DNA of 64,000 bases. Origin: Dehalococcoidia bacterium (lineage in GTDB: Bacteria > Chloroflexota > Dehalococcoidia > SM23-28-2 > HRBIN24). Shown piece after piece: positions 1 through 7,561 of this stretch (position 1 is its first letter; every line of letters begins with the position of its first letter). Position numbers and translations under genes: made by a program. Location of the stretch: positions 1-64,000 of the forward strand of contig JANXAP010000035.1 of assembly GCA_025062275.1 (NCBI GenBank), in the 5' to 3' direction. The notes under the pieces are model-generated. The model searched no databases and was not told where the DNA came from. It saw only the letters and a program-made list of their open reading frames with translations.

Positions 1-135
1 TGGGCCCGCATCGGGCCGCAGGACACTGCCCTGGCCGTCCAGGGCTGGCCCGAGGTGGGCATCGAACGGGAGATGGAGCGGCTGCTGGCCCGGGCCGGAG
101 TACGGGCCCGCCGCTCGGGAGGAGAAGATGCTTAG
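1..135 (+). CDS. C-terminal end of an unidentified protein (partial)
   Basis: An open frame enters from the left edge in frame 1 and stops at TAG 133-135. It encodes the last 44 residues of a protein rich in Arg, Ala and Glu (central part GIEREMERLLARAGV, probably a helix). The piece is too short to name. The stop overlaps the start region of lgt (ATG at 128), so the two genes are probably translationally coupled in one operon. Confidence 0.6.
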   Translation, partial: WARIGPQDTALAVQGWPEVGIEREMERLLARAGVRARRSGGEDA

Positions 136-1030
136 CCTCATGGCCATCCGCATCCCCATCGACCCGGTGATCTTCGAGGTGGGCGGGGTGGAGGTGACCT
201 GGCACGGGCTTTTCGCCGCTCTGGGCGTGCTGGCAGGGGTGGCGGTGGCGGCGCGTTTCGCGCGACGGGCCGGTTTCAGCGACGACCACATATACAACAC
301 TGCCCTGGCCCTGGTGGTGGGGGGCATCATCGGCGCCCGCGCCCTGTTCGTCCTGGAGAACCTGGACCAGTTCCGGGACGACCCGGGCCGCATCTTCGCT
401 CTCAATGCCGGCGGCATCTCCATCTACGGCGCCCTCATCGGCGGCAGCCTGGGGGCCTGGATCTACACCCTGCTGGCGAGGGTGCCCAACAAGTGGCGGG
501 TGGCCGACGTAGCTGCCATGGGCGCGATAGTAGGCATGGCAGTGGGACGCATCGGCGACATCATCAACGGGGAGCACTTCGCCGAGGCTACCTCCCTGCC
601 GTGGGGCGTGCGCTATACCCACCCCGACAGCCCCAGCTTCCTGAGGTACGGCCCCGACCACGTGCAGCATCCGGCGGTGGCATACGAGATGCTGGCCGAC
701 CTGGCCATCTTCGCCGTGCTGCTCTACCTGTGGCGGCGGGGGACCCGCCCGGGCATCATCTTCCTCACCTGGGCATTCCTCTACTCGGCCATGCGACTGG
801 GCATCAGCTTCCTTCGGCTGGACGACATCGTGTGGGCGGGGCTGCGCACGGCGCAGATCATCGCCATCGCCGTCATGGTGGCCTGCCTGCCCACCTTCCT
901 CTACGTGCTGAACACGGTGGAGTGGACTGCCCCCAGGGCCGAGCGGCGACGCCGCATGCTGGAGGAACGGCGCCGGCTGGCCCGCCAGGGCGGTGGCCCC
1001 GAGCTTGACCGAGGCCGGGAGGGCACGTAG
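128..1030 (+). CDS. lgt: Prolipoprotein diacylglyceryl transferase
   Basis: Lgt moves diacylglycerol from phosphatidylglycerol to the lipobox cysteine of prolipoproteins in the cytoplasmic membrane, the first step of lipoprotein maturation. The 300-residue product has the family length and several hydrophobic segments (about 22-42, 58-78, 95-116, 126-142, 186-203, 210-228 and 240-262). The Lgt signature is at residues 140-151 (GRIGDIINGEHF), containing the catalytic-region Arg and Asn-Gly-Glu. A GGAGGAG ribosome site at 118-124 fits ATG 128; ATG 140 is an alternative. The window encodes many lipobox proteins (PEBP, PhnD, three Liv-type binding proteins and others) that are its expected substrates. 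Identification is firm. Confidence 0.93.
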   Translation: MLSLMAIRIPIDPVIFEVGGVEVTWHGLFAALGVLAGVAVAARFARRAGFSDDHIYNTALALVVGGIIGARALFVLENLDQFRDDPGRIFALNAGGISIYGALIGGSLGAWIYTLLARVPNKWRVADVAAMGAIVGMAVGRIGDIINGEHFAEATSLPWGVRYTHPDSPSFLRYGPDHVQHPAVAYEMLADLAIFAVLLYLWRRGTRPGIIFLTWAFLYSAMRLGISFLRLDDIVWAGLRTAQIIAIAVMVACLPTFLYVLNTVEWTAPRAERRRRMLEERRRLARQGGGPELDRGREGT

Positions 1031-1075
1031 CATCGGAGGCGTCCCGACTTCACCCTTCCCGAGAGGTAGTCTGCC

Positions 1076-1483
1076 ATGCCGTTGCGCCTGCCCAAGAGCT
1101 ACCTGGACGAGATGGTAGCCCATGCCAAGGCCGAGGCACCCAACGAGTGCTGTGGCATAATCGCCGGGAGCAACGGCCACGCGGCCCGACTCTACCGCTG
1201 TCGCAACGCCGAGGAAAGCCCCTACCGCTACCAGGTAGACCCCAACGACCTCTTCCGCGTGTATCGCGAGTGCGAACAAAACGGCTGGGACTTTCTGGCC
1301 ATATATCACTCCCACACCTTCAGCGAGGCCTATCCCTCTCCCACCGACGTGCGCCTGGCCTTCTGGCCCGAGGCCTACTATGTCCTCATCTCCCTCAAGG
1401 ACCCGGAGCACCCGGTGGTCAGGGCCTTTCGCATCCGGGACGGCCAGGTGCAGGAGGAGGAGATAGAGGCGGTGGAGGGCTGA
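1076..1483 (+). CDS. JAMM/MPN+ metallopeptidase (M67 family, Mec-like)
   Basis: The 135-residue single-domain protein has a complete JAMM zinc site: Glu24, then His78-Ser-His80, Ser88 and Asp91 with the canonical H-x-H-x7-S-x2-D spacing. Stand-alone bacterial JAMM proteins of this size (Mec/CysO and QbsD type) cut after the Gly-Gly end of ubiquitin-like sulfur carriers. A GAGAGG ribosome site precedes ATG 1076. It lies just ahead of an amidase gene pair with a 1-base gap. Its carrier partner is not adjacent; the only ubiquitin-like sulfur carrier seen here is ThiS at 38730, which carries a tail after its glycines. Peptidase assignment is strong, substrate unknown. Confidence 0.85.
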   Translation: MPLRLPKSYLDEMVAHAKAEAPNECCGIIAGSNGHAARLYRCRNAEESPYRYQVDPNDLFRVYRECEQNGWDFLAIYHSHTFSEAYPSPTDVRLAFWPEAYYVLISLKDPEHPVVRAFRIRDGQVQEEEIEAVEG

Positions 1484-1484
1484 G

Positions 1485-1664
1485 GTGCAGGAGGACCCTG
1501 CTGTCCTGCTGTCGCGGCTCGGCCTGAGACCCCCACCCGAGGACGATGGGCCCCTGCGGGCCTATCTGGGGATGGTGGGGCAGGCGCTGGACATCCTCTC
1601 CTCCCTTCCCATGGGCGAGACGGCGCCGGCCGTGGCCTTCTACGCTCCCGTGGCCGAGGGATGA
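1485..1664 (+). CDS. GatC/AtzG-like small amidase subunit
   Basis: A 59-residue gene starting at GTG 1485, one base after the JAMM stop, and overlapping the amidase start as ATGA (stop TGA 1662-1664, amidase ATG 1661). An AGGTGCAGG stretch around 1461-1475 is the only weak ribosome site, so it probably depends on coupling. The product has a helical N-terminal part (LLSRLGL) and a second helix (YLGMVGQALDILSSLPM), then an extended tail (VAFYAPVAEG). This layout is typical of GatC and the AtzG/DUF4089 subunits that wrap around amidase-signature enzymes. Placement directly upstream of an amidase supports the same role. It is short enough that automated gene calling may miss it. Confidence 0.7.
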   Translation: MQEDPAVLLSRLGLRPPPEDDGPLRAYLGMVGQALDILSSLPMGETAPAVAFYAPVAEG

Positions 1665-3073
1665 GCGCACAGCCCCTGCCCGTCCGCACCCTGGCCGAAG
1701 CTTCGCAGGCCCTGGCCCGCCGCGAGCTGTCGCCTCTGGAGTTGACGGAGACCTGCCTGCGGCGCATCGAGGCTCTGGAGCCGCGGCTGAACGCCTTCAT
1801 CACCGTTACGGCCGAGCAGGCGCTGGCCGAGGCGCGCCGGGCCCAGGAGGAGCTGGCCAGGGGCGAGCACCGCGGCCCCCTGCACGGCATCCCCGTGGCC
1901 GTGAAGGACCTCTTCCACACGGCGGGCGTCCGCACCACCGCCGGCTCGAAGTTCCTGGCCCGGTCGGTGTCCCGAGAGGACGCCACGGTCGTGGCGCGGC
2001 TGCGGCAGGCCGGGGCAGTGCTGGTGGGAAAGCTGAACCTGCACGAGTTCGCCTTCGGTGCCACCAGCGTAAACCCCCATTACGGGCCGGTGCGCAATCC
2101 CTGGGACACGGAGCGCATAGCTGGTGGCTCCTCGGGGGGATCGGGGGCGGCGGTGGCAGCGGGCGAGTGCCTCGCTGCCCTGGGCACCGACACTGGCGGC
2201 TCCATTCGCATCCCCTCGGCCCTGTGCGGCATCACCGGCCTGAAGCCCACATTCGGACGGGTGAGCACTCACGGCGTCATACCGCTGGCCTGGACTCTGG
2301 ACTGCGTGGGCCCCATGTGCCGCACCGCTGAGGACTGTGCCCTGGTGCTTTCCGTCATCGCCGGGCCCGACGGCCGAGACCGGGCGGCGGCCAGGATGCC
2401 GGTGCCCGACTACGCAGCCGGGCTGGATGGCGGCGTGCGAGGGCTGCGCATCGGGGTCCCGCGAGAGCACTTCTTCCAGGGAATATCGGAGGAGGTGGGG
2501 GCTGCCGTCCGTCGCGCCTTGGAGGTGCTGTCGGAGCTGGGGGCCGAGGTGCGGGAGGTGTCCCTGCCCCATATGGATGTGGTGCCCACAGCGGCGGGCG
2601 CCATAACCCTCGTGGAGGCCCTGGCCTACCACCTGACGTGGCTGCGGGAACGTCCCCAGGACTACGGGCAGGACGTGCGCCTGCGTCTGGAGATGGCCGC
2701 CCTCTACCCTGCCGTGGCCTACGTGCAGGCCCAGCGCGTGCGGGCGGCTGTCATCGAGGCCTGGCAGCGCCTCTGGCAGGAGATCGACCTGCTGGCGACG
2801 CCCACCACGCCCATCGTGGCACCGCCCCTGACGGAGGCGGAGCTTTCGGCCACCCTGGCCCTCATCAGGAACACCAACCCCTTCAACGTCAGCGGGCAGC
2901 CGGCCATCTCGGTGCCATGCGGCTTCGACAGCAGCGGCCTGCCCATCGGCCTGCAGCTGGTGGGTCGCTGGTGGGACGAAGGCACGCTTCTGCGAGCGGC
3001 CCACGCCTATCAGCGGGCCACCGATTGGCACCTGCGCCTGCCTCCCCTGGGGTGGGACGAAGGCGGTGCCTAG
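1661..3073 (+). CDS. Amidase-signature hydrolase (GatA/AtzE-like)
   Basis: The 470-residue protein is a full amidase-signature enzyme. The Ser-cisSer-Lys triad is Lys82 (in PVAVKDLF), Ser157 in the GGSSGGSG loop and nucleophile Ser181 in DTGGSIRIP. Such enzymes hydrolyse carbon-nitrogen bonds of amides or biurets, or serve as the GatA ammonia-generating subunit. It is coupled by ATGA overlap to the small GatC/AtzG-like subunit, but no gatB is nearby, so a stand-alone amidase plus chaperone subunit (as in AtzE-AtzG) is more likely than tRNA amidotransferase. Substrate unknown. Confidence 0.85.
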   Translation: MSAQPLPVRTLAEASQALARRELSPLELTETCLRRIEALEPRLNAFITVTAEQALAEARRAQEELARGEHRGPLHGIPVAVKDLFHTAGVRTTAGSKFLARSVSREDATVVARLRQAGAVLVGKLNLHEFAFGATSVNPHYGPVRNPWDTERIAGGSSGGSGAAVAAGECLAALGTDTGGSIRIPSALCGITGLKPTFGRVSTHGVIPLAWTLDCVGPMCRTAEDCALVLSVIAGPDGRDRAAARMPVPDYAAGLDGGVRGLRIGVPREHFFQGISEEVGAAVRRALEVLSELGAEVREVSLPHMDVVPTAAGAITLVEALAYHLTWLRERPQDYGQDVRLRLEMAALYPAVAYVQAQRVRAAVIEAWQRLWQEIDLLATPTTPIVAPPLTEAELSATLALIRNTNPFNVSGQPAISVPCGFDSSGLPIGLQLVGRWWDEGTLLRAAHAYQRATDWHLRLPPLGWDEGGA

Positions 3074-3091
3074 CCTATACTGGCCGACGGC

Positions 3092-3961
3092 ATGTGCGAG
3101 GCCAACCCTCAGCAACCACCGCCCATGACCATCGGGGGGCGCCAGTTCCGCTGGGGCGAGCGCACCTACGTCATGGGCATCGTCAACTGCACGCCCGACT
3201 CCTTCGCCGGCGATGGCATCGGCTACGACGTGGCGGCGGCGGTGCGGCTGGCCGTGCGCATGCGCGAGGAAGGCGCCGACATCATCGACGTGGGGGGAGA
3301 GTCCACGCGCCCAGGCTATGAGCCGGTCCCGGCCGACGAGGAGCTTCGTCGTGTTTTGCCGGTAGTGCGCGCCCTGGCGAAGGAGCTGGATGTGCCCATC
3401 AGCATCGACACCACCAAGGCCGTGGTAGCACGGGCTGCCCTGGAAGCTGGGGCATCCCTTGTTAACGACGTCTCCGGCCTGAAGGCCGACCCCGATATGG
3501 CACGCCTCTTGGCCGAATACGGCGTCCCTGCTGTCGTAATGCACAACCAGCGTGGCCGCGCCTTCACCGACGTCGTGGCTGACGTGCTGACGGGCTGGGA
3601 GGAGTCCTTCCGCCTGGCCGAGACTGCAAGCGTTTGTCGCGATGCCCTCATCGTCGACCCCGGCTTCAACTTCGGCTGGCGGCCCGAGCACGCCCTGGAA
3701 ATGTTGAGACGCCTGGCCGAGCTGCGGCAGAGGGCGGGGCGGCCCCTCCTCATCGGCACCTCCCGCAAGTCCGTCATCGGTCTGGTGTTGGGCGGCCTGC
3801 CGGTGGAGGAGAGGCTGGAGGGGACGGCCGCCACCGTGGCCCTGGCCGTGGCCCAGGGCGCGGACATCGTCCGCGTCCACGACGTGAAGGAGATGGCGCG
3901 GGTGGCCCGCATGGCCGACGCCATCGTCCGCGGCTGGCAGGCCCCCCAGGAGGCACCTTGA
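3092..3961 (+). CDS. folP: Dihydropteroate synthase
   Basis: FolP joins 6-hydroxymethyl-dihydropterin diphosphate to p-aminobenzoate in folate synthesis. The TIM-barrel motifs are all present: MGIVNCTPDSF near residue 30, IDVGGESTRPG near 67, SIDTTK, LVNDVSG and GTSRKS near 220. Length 289 residues is normal. Start ATG 3092 is used; ATG 3125 is an alternative with the same motifs. The stop overlaps a TTG start of the next gene (TTGA at 3958-3961). A TATACT at 3076-3081 could be a -10 element, which would leave almost no leader. folK lies 1.7 kb downstream with thioesterase genes between. Confidence 0.93.
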   Translation: MCEANPQQPPPMTIGGRQFRWGERTYVMGIVNCTPDSFAGDGIGYDVAAAVRLAVRMREEGADIIDVGGESTRPGYEPVPADEELRRVLPVVRALAKELDVPISIDTTKAVVARAALEAGASLVNDVSGLKADPDMARLLAEYGVPAVVMHNQRGRAFTDVVADVLTGWEESFRLAETASVCRDALIVDPGFNFGWRPEHALEMLRRLAELRQRAGRPLLIGTSRKSVIGLVLGGLPVEERLEGTAATVALAVAQGADIVRVHDVKEMARVARMADAIVRGWQAPQEAP

Positions 3962-4371
3962 GCGACCGGAGTCCCCTCCGCAGCCCCTTCGTGGAGGCAA
4001 TGGGCGCCGAGCTGCTGGAGTGGGCAGAGGGGCGCGTGCGCTGGGGCATCACCCTGGGACCCCAGCACACCAATCCGGGGGGCATCATGCATGGCGGCGT
4101 CGTGGCCGCCCTGCTGGACGAGGCGGTGGCAGGCGCCATCACCTCTCTGCGGGGACAGGAAGCCGTCCCCTCGGATCCCCATCTGCTGCTGGAGATGAAC
4201 GTCAGCTTTCTGAGCGCTGCCAGGCCGGGCGAGCGGCTGGAGGTGGAGGGGTGGGTGCTGAGGATGGGCCGGCAGGTGGCCTTCGCCGAGGCGGAGGCCC
4301 GACGCCTCCCCGGCGGTCAGTTGGTGGCCAAGGGACGCTTTACGTTCCTGCTCCCTGCCCGGCGGGACTAG
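3958..4371 (+). CDS. PaaI-family hotdog thioesterase (first copy)
   Basis: The 137-residue hotdog protein begins at TTG 3958, overlapping the folP stop, and ends on a TAG shared with the convergent hydrolase. The PaaI-type motif HGGVVAALLDEA lies near residues 44-55, with the acidic catalytic residue in DEA. Such enzymes hydrolyse aryl- or acyl-CoA thioesters. No ATG start fits as well; the family N-terminus SPFVEAMG sits about 10 residues in. It resembles the second copy at 5253 (both begin with SPFVxxMGAxL), which suggests an old duplication. Substrate unknown. Confidence 0.8.
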   Translation: MSDRSPLRSPFVEAMGAELLEWAEGRVRWGITLGPQHTNPGGIMHGGVVAALLDEAVAGAITSLRGQEAVPSDPHLLLEMNVSFLSAARPGERLEVEGWVLRMGRQVAFAEAEARRLPGGQLVAKGRFTFLLPARRD

Positions 4372-5135
4372 GCCGGCTGGGAGACCCTCTCCAGGAACTC
4401 CACCACCAGGGGCAGCACCTTGCCGCTGTGGCGGAAGCAGCTCAGGTGGTTCTCACCGGCGATGACGTGAAAGGAGCCGGCCATCTTCTCGGCCGCTGCC
4501 TTGGTTCCTGGCAGGATGGGGTCCCGTTCGCCCACATAGTGCAGGGAGGGCGCCTGCAGGTCGGCAGGGTCCACCCGCTCCGAGGCCAGGTTGCCACGCA
4601 TGCAAGCGGCGAGGGCCTGCAGGTCGTTGCGCTCCAGCAGGGCCGCCATGGCCGACTCGGTGGAGTTCCAGGTGGCGGCTATGGCCTTGAGGTCGCCCGA
4701 GGCCAGGGCGTCGGCGCGGGCCTGGGCTGCCGCCAGGTCCCGACGGGGAAAGCCCGTGCCCGAGGCCCCGTTGACGAAGCCCAGCACTCGCTCGGGATAG
4801 CGCTTCAGAAAGTAGAAGCCCGTGAGGCCGCCCATGGAGTAGCCCCAGTAGTGGGCGCGCTCCACCCCCACGGCGTCCAGCACCGCCCGCACGTCGTCGG
4901 TGCGCAGGTCCATAGTGTAGAGCTCGGGGTCATGGGGCTTGTCGCTCTGACCGTGGCCGCGGGCGTCCATCAGGATGACCATGAAGCGCTCGGCCAGAGG
5001 CTCGACGTAGCCGAAGCGGTGCCAGTCCTCGGCGCAGCTGGTGAAGCCGTGGTGCAGCAGTACGGGCACGCCGCGGCCGTGGACCTCGTAGTAGATGCGG
5101 ACGCCGCCGTTTTCGACATATCCTGTGGTCGCCAT
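4368..5135 (-). CDS. Alpha/beta hydrolase
   Basis: The 255-residue protein has the oxyanion segment HHGFTSC, the DARGHGQS turn, the nucleophile elbow GYSMGG and a late GENHLSCF histidine, all features of alpha/beta hydrolases close to haloperoxidase and epoxide hydrolase-like esterases. ATG 5135 is chosen because GGAGGAAG lies directly upstream; a longer frame to 5201 would run through the promoter. A good promoter (TTGACG-17-TAGAAT) with an overlapping inverted repeat lies just upstream. The gene ends on a CTAG shared with the thioesterase. Substrate unknown. Confidence 0.82.
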   Translation of the reverse strand: MATTGYVENGGVRIYYEVHGRGVPVLLHHGFTSCAEDWHRFGYVEPLAERFMVILMDARGHGQSDKPHDPELYTMDLRTDDVRAVLDAVGVERAHYWGYSMGGLTGFYFLKRYPERVLGFVNGASGTGFPRRDLAAAQARADALASGDLKAIAATWNSTESAMAALLERNDLQALAACMRGNLASERVDPADLQAPSLHYVGERDPILPGTKAAAEKMAGSFHVIAGENHLSCFRHSGKVLPLVVEFLERVSQPA

Positions 5136-5172
5136 AGCTTCCTCCGCTTCGATGCCGGTCCCGCTCGCACGC

Positions 5173-5201
5173 ATTCTATGGATATCTGACGTGAACGTCA
5201 A
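5173..5201 (-). promoter_or_regulatory. Promoter of the hydrolase gene
   Basis: On the minus strand TTGACG (5196-5201) and TAGAAT (5173-5178) are separated by exactly 17 bases and sit about 40 bases ahead of ATG 5135. This is a 5/6 plus 5/6 match to the sigma-70 consensus. The -35 half is covered by the inverted repeat at 5187-5200. Confidence 0.7.
5187..5200. promoter_or_regulatory. Operator-like inverted repeat TGACGT-GA-ACGTCA
   Basis: A perfect 6-2-6 inverted repeat lies in the divergent spacer between the hydrolase and the second thioesterase and overlaps the -35 box and spacer of the hydrolase promoter. Position and symmetry are what a dimeric repressor (for example of TetR type) would use. 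No regulator gene is adjacent. Confidence 0.5.
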
Positions 5202-5252
5202 CTGCCTCTGGACTGGCTACCCCAGCGCCGATAACCTGGACCAGGGAGAAGG

Positions 5253-5669
5253 ATGCAGGAGGCCAGCCACAGCCCCTTCGTGGCCAATATGGGAGCGCGG
5301 TTGGAGGAGGCGCGCCCCGGCTACGCTCGCATCGTCCTGGTGGCCGGGCCCTCTCACCTGGACGCCTGGGGGCGTGTGCACCGAGGAGTCCTCGGGGCCA
5401 TCATGGACTCGGCCATGGGGGCAGCCCTGGGCCACCTGAAGGCCCTGGAGGGCCTGGCAGGCGCGCCCCAGGCCACCGTGGCCATGGACGTCCTCTTCTT
5501 GGGGACGAGCGGCCCGGGCGAGCTGGTGGCCGAGGGGCAGGTGCTCCACTGGCAGAGGCCGGTGGCCTTCGGCGAGGCCCGAGTGGGCCTGCGGGATCGG
5601 CCGGCCCTGGCCCGAGCCTCCTTCGTTTTCTTCGTCGGGCATAGGGACGGGTGGCGGAGGTCTACCTAG
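5253..5669 (+). CDS. PaaI-family hotdog protein (second copy, altered motif)
   Basis: A 138-residue hotdog-fold protein with GGGAGAAGG upstream of ATG 5253. It aligns with the copy at 3958 (SPFVANMGARLEE at the start), but the HGG signature is replaced by VHRGVLGAIMDSA, keeping an Asp in the catalytic helix. It overlaps folK by 19 bases. It may be a thioesterase with a different substrate or a partner subunit of the first copy. Function not established. Confidence 0.72.
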   Translation: MQEASHSPFVANMGARLEEARPGYARIVLVAGPSHLDAWGRVHRGVLGAIMDSAMGAALGHLKALEGLAGAPQATVAMDVLFLGTSGPGELVAEGQVLHWQRPVAFGEARVGLRDRPALARASFVFFVGHRDGWRRST

Positions 5670-6163
5670 CCCTCGGCTCCAATCAGGGCGACAGGGCTGC
5701 CAACCTGCGGGTGGCCCTGTCGCGGCTGAGGGGGCTGGGGAACGTAGTTGCCGTCTCCTCCCTCTACGAGACGGAGCCTGTGGGTGGGCCGCCCGGCCAG
5801 CCCTATTACTACAATGCCTGTTGTCTTCTGCAGACAGACCTGGCTCCTGTGGAGCTGCTACGCTCCCTGAAAGGGTTAGAGCGGGAGCTGGGCCGCCAGG
5901 AGGGGCCAAGATGGGGGCCGAGGGTCATCGATTTGGACGTCCTGTTCTACGACGACCTGGCCCTCGAGACGCCGGAGCTGGAGCTGCCCCACCCCCGTCT
6001 CCACCAGAGGCCCTTCGTGCTGGTGCCCCTCAGCGAGATCGCGCCTGGCCTGCGGCACCCTCTGCTGGGCCTGACGGTGGCCGAGTTGATGCGGCGTGCC
6101 GGCAAAGCAGGGGTGCGAAGGGTGGCCGGCCCGGGCTGGGAGGTCGCCGGTGGCGGGGGCTAG
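5651..6163 (+). CDS. folK: 2-amino-4-hydroxy-6-hydroxymethyldihydropteridine diphosphokinase
   Basis: HPPK transfers pyrophosphate from ATP to the pterin, making the FolP substrate. The hallmark motifs are LALGSNQGDR near the start, SSLYETEPVG and NACCLLQTDL in the middle, WGPRVIDLDVLFYDD near residue 90 (the two Asp bind magnesium) and ELPHPRLHQRPFVLVPL. Start is GTG 5651 inside the end of the thioesterase gene, giving 170 residues, the normal length. It ends on a CTAG shared with the convergent membrane protein gene. No folB or folE is visible here. Confidence 0.92.
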   Translation: MAEVYLALGSNQGDRAANLRVALSRLRGLGNVVAVSSLYETEPVGGPPGQPYYYNACCLLQTDLAPVELLRSLKGLERELGRQEGPRWGPRVIDLDVLFYDDLALETPELELPHPRLHQRPFVLVPLSEIAPGLRHPLLGLTVAELMRRAGKAGVRRVAGPGWEVAGGGG

Positions 6164-6384
6164 CCCTCCACCGACAGCTCCAGAGGCTCCTCTTCCTCTT
6201 CGCTCTCGGCGGTGAAGAGGGTCCAGCCTATCCAGAAGGCTAGGGCCGAGACGGTGGCCAGGGCGCCCATGACGGGCAGGGCCACCGCCAGATAGCTGCG
6301 ACGGGCCACCGCCCACAGGAACAGCACCATCTGCAGGACGGAGCCCACCATGATGACAGCACCGGCTAGCTGGGTCTTCTGCAT
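6160..6384 (-). CDS. Small two-helix membrane protein
   Basis: A 74-residue protein with two hydrophobic segments (about 6-26 and 32-57) and a strongly acidic C-terminal tail (SEEEEEPLEL). No family recognised. It lies just downstream of the Trm112-like gene on the same strand and is probably cotranscribed with it. Its stop shares CTAG 6160-6163 with folK. Confidence 0.6.
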   Translation of the reverse strand: MQKTQLAGAVIMVGSVLQMVLFLWAVARRSYLAVALPVMGALATVSALAFWIGWTLFTAESEEEEEPLELSVEG

Positions 6385-6402
6385 CCCCTTGCCACCTCCG
6401 CG

Positions 6403-6594
6403 TTAGGACACCGACTGACGCATGTGGGGCGGCAGGAGGTTGGGGATGGAGTCCTCGATGGGATAACGCTCGCCACATCTGACGCAGGTGAGGTAGCCTT
6501 TGACAACGTCCTGGCCCCGCTCCTCTTCCGAGGTCAGGTCCAGAGGCGCCTTGCACATGGGACAGGCGAGAATGTCCAGAAGGTCCTTGTGCAT
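6403..6594 (-). CDS. Trm112/UPF0434-like zinc-ribbon protein
   Basis: The 63-residue protein has the typical start MHKDLLDILACPMCKAPL, a second cysteine pair CVRCG and the ending YPIEDSIPNLLP, the hallmark of the YcaR/Trm112 family of small zinc proteins that activate or accompany methyltransferases. Start ATG 6594 has GAGAGGT directly upstream; the frame is open further back but that part is promoter. Partner not identifiable here. Confidence 0.85.
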   Translation of the reverse strand: MHKDLLDILACPMCKAPLDLTSEEERGQDVVKGYLTCVRCGERYPIEDSIPNLLPPHMRQSVS

Positions 6595-6627
6595 ACCTCT
6601 CCCCTGCCTCCGCCGCGGTCGACCCGC

Positions 6628-6656
6628 ATTGTAAACCCCTCCACCACTAGTGTCAA
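6628..6656 (-). promoter_or_regulatory. Promoter of the Trm112-like gene
   Basis: Minus-strand TTGACA (6651-6656) and TACAAT (6628-6633) are spaced by 17 bases, about 34 bases upstream of ATG 6594. This is one of the best consensus matches in the window. Confidence 0.75.
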
Positions 6657-6723
6657 CGAAGCTGCAGGCAGCGCCGGCACGGCCTGGCGGCCCCTGGCCC
6701 ACTAACAGGGGCTGAGGGGGTGC

Positions 6724-6915
6724 CTAGCGACCGGGGACTTCCACGGGGATCACCTGGCGGCCGCGGTAGGTGCCGCAGACGGGGCAAGCGTGATGTGGTA
6801 GCCGAGGGCTGCGGCAACGAGGACAGCGCACCAGCGCAGCCGTTTCGGCGTGCCAGTGGGAACGGCGCTGTCGGGTCTTGGCACGAGAGGGCTTCTTCTT
6901 GGGAACGGCGCCCAT
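6724..6915 (-). CDS. rpmF: 50S ribosomal protein bL32
   Basis: The 63-residue basic protein begins MGAVPKKKPSRAKTRQRRSHW, the standard bL32 N-terminus, and carries the zinc-binding cysteine set CPRC...CPVCG in its C-terminal half. It follows the DUF177 gene at a short distance on the same strand, the usual yceD-rpmF order. Confidence 0.95.
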   Translation of the reverse strand: MGAVPKKKPSRAKTRQRRSHWHAETAALVRCPRCRSPRLPHHACPVCGTYRGRQVIPVEVPGR

Positions 6916-6921
6916 CTTCTT

Positions 6922-7455
6922 CTACTCCTCCTCGGGGTCTAGGCGGGCGGCCAGGGCCCGCAGTGCCTCCCAGCGGCTGTCGAAGAGGGGAGCGCAGCGG
7001 CATGCCCCCGCGTTCAGATCGCTGCCGCACTGGGGGCAGAGGCCCCGGCAGTCGGGCCGGCAGAGGGGGTTGATGGGCTCTGCCATCAGGGCGTACTGGC
7101 GCAGCGGCTCGTGCAGGTCCAGCACGAAATCGGCGCCGATGAGGAAGTTGTCGGCGCCCTCGGGTATGCGCAGCGGGGCGCCAGTGAAGACATCGGCCAC
7201 CGGCAGGAACTCCTCTTCGAACTGCAGGCGTACCGGGTAGTCCAGATCGGTCAGGCAGCGGGCGCACTGGCCGTGGCCTCGTCCCGCCACCTGCACCCGC
7301 ACCAGCAGTCCCTTGTTAGTGCGGATGACCTCCACGGTGCCGTCCAGCCGGTCCAGCACCAGCCCCTCCTGGAGGCACACATGCTCCTCCCGCAGGGCGA
7401 ACAGAGTGCGTGCCCCTACTGCCTGCTTCAGCTCGTGGGAAACGTGGTAGCGCAT
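6922..7455 (-). CDS. yceD: YceD/DUF177 family protein
   Basis: The roughly 177-residue protein carries the DUF177 features: a CARCL motif near residue 79, an acidic middle, and the cysteine-rich C-terminal PLCRPDCRGLCPQCGSDLN. YceD accompanies rpmF in most bacteria and is linked to 23S rRNA and ribosome maturation. ATG 7455 is chosen; an in-frame GTG at 7464 would add three residues. Immediately upstream of rpmF with a 6-base gap. Confidence 0.9.
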   Translation of the reverse strand: MRYHVSHELKQAVGARTLFALREEHVCLQEGLVLDRLDGTVEVIRTNKGLLVRVQVAGRGHGQCARCLTDLDYPVRLQFEEEFLPVADVFTGAPLRIPEGADNFLIGADFVLDLHEPLRQYALMAEPINPLCRPDCRGLCPQCGSDLNAGACRCAPLFDSRWEALRALAARLDPEEE

Positions 7456-7494
7456 GGAGACCACCGCCTGTGGCCGGGGGAAGGGCTTTTCGCC

Positions 7495-7524
7495 TTGTCA
7501 GCGTCCCTGTACTCAGTCTATAAT
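7495..7524 (+). promoter_or_regulatory. Promoter of the zinc-ribbon coiled-coil gene
   Basis: TTGTCA (7495-7500) and a perfect TATAAT (7519-7524) with an 18-base spacer lie 38 bases ahead of ATG 7562, in the divergent spacer with yceD. Confidence 0.75.
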
Positions 7525-7561
7525 CCCGTCGCGGGCCCGTCCAGCCCTCCCGTTCCCGCCC

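Noticed and set aside
1640-4000. A 786-codon open frame on the minus strand antisense to the amidase and folP
   Set aside because: It is a by-product of high-GC codon use in the amidase and folP genes. Its composition is His/Gln/Gly-rich, with no motif or ribosome site.
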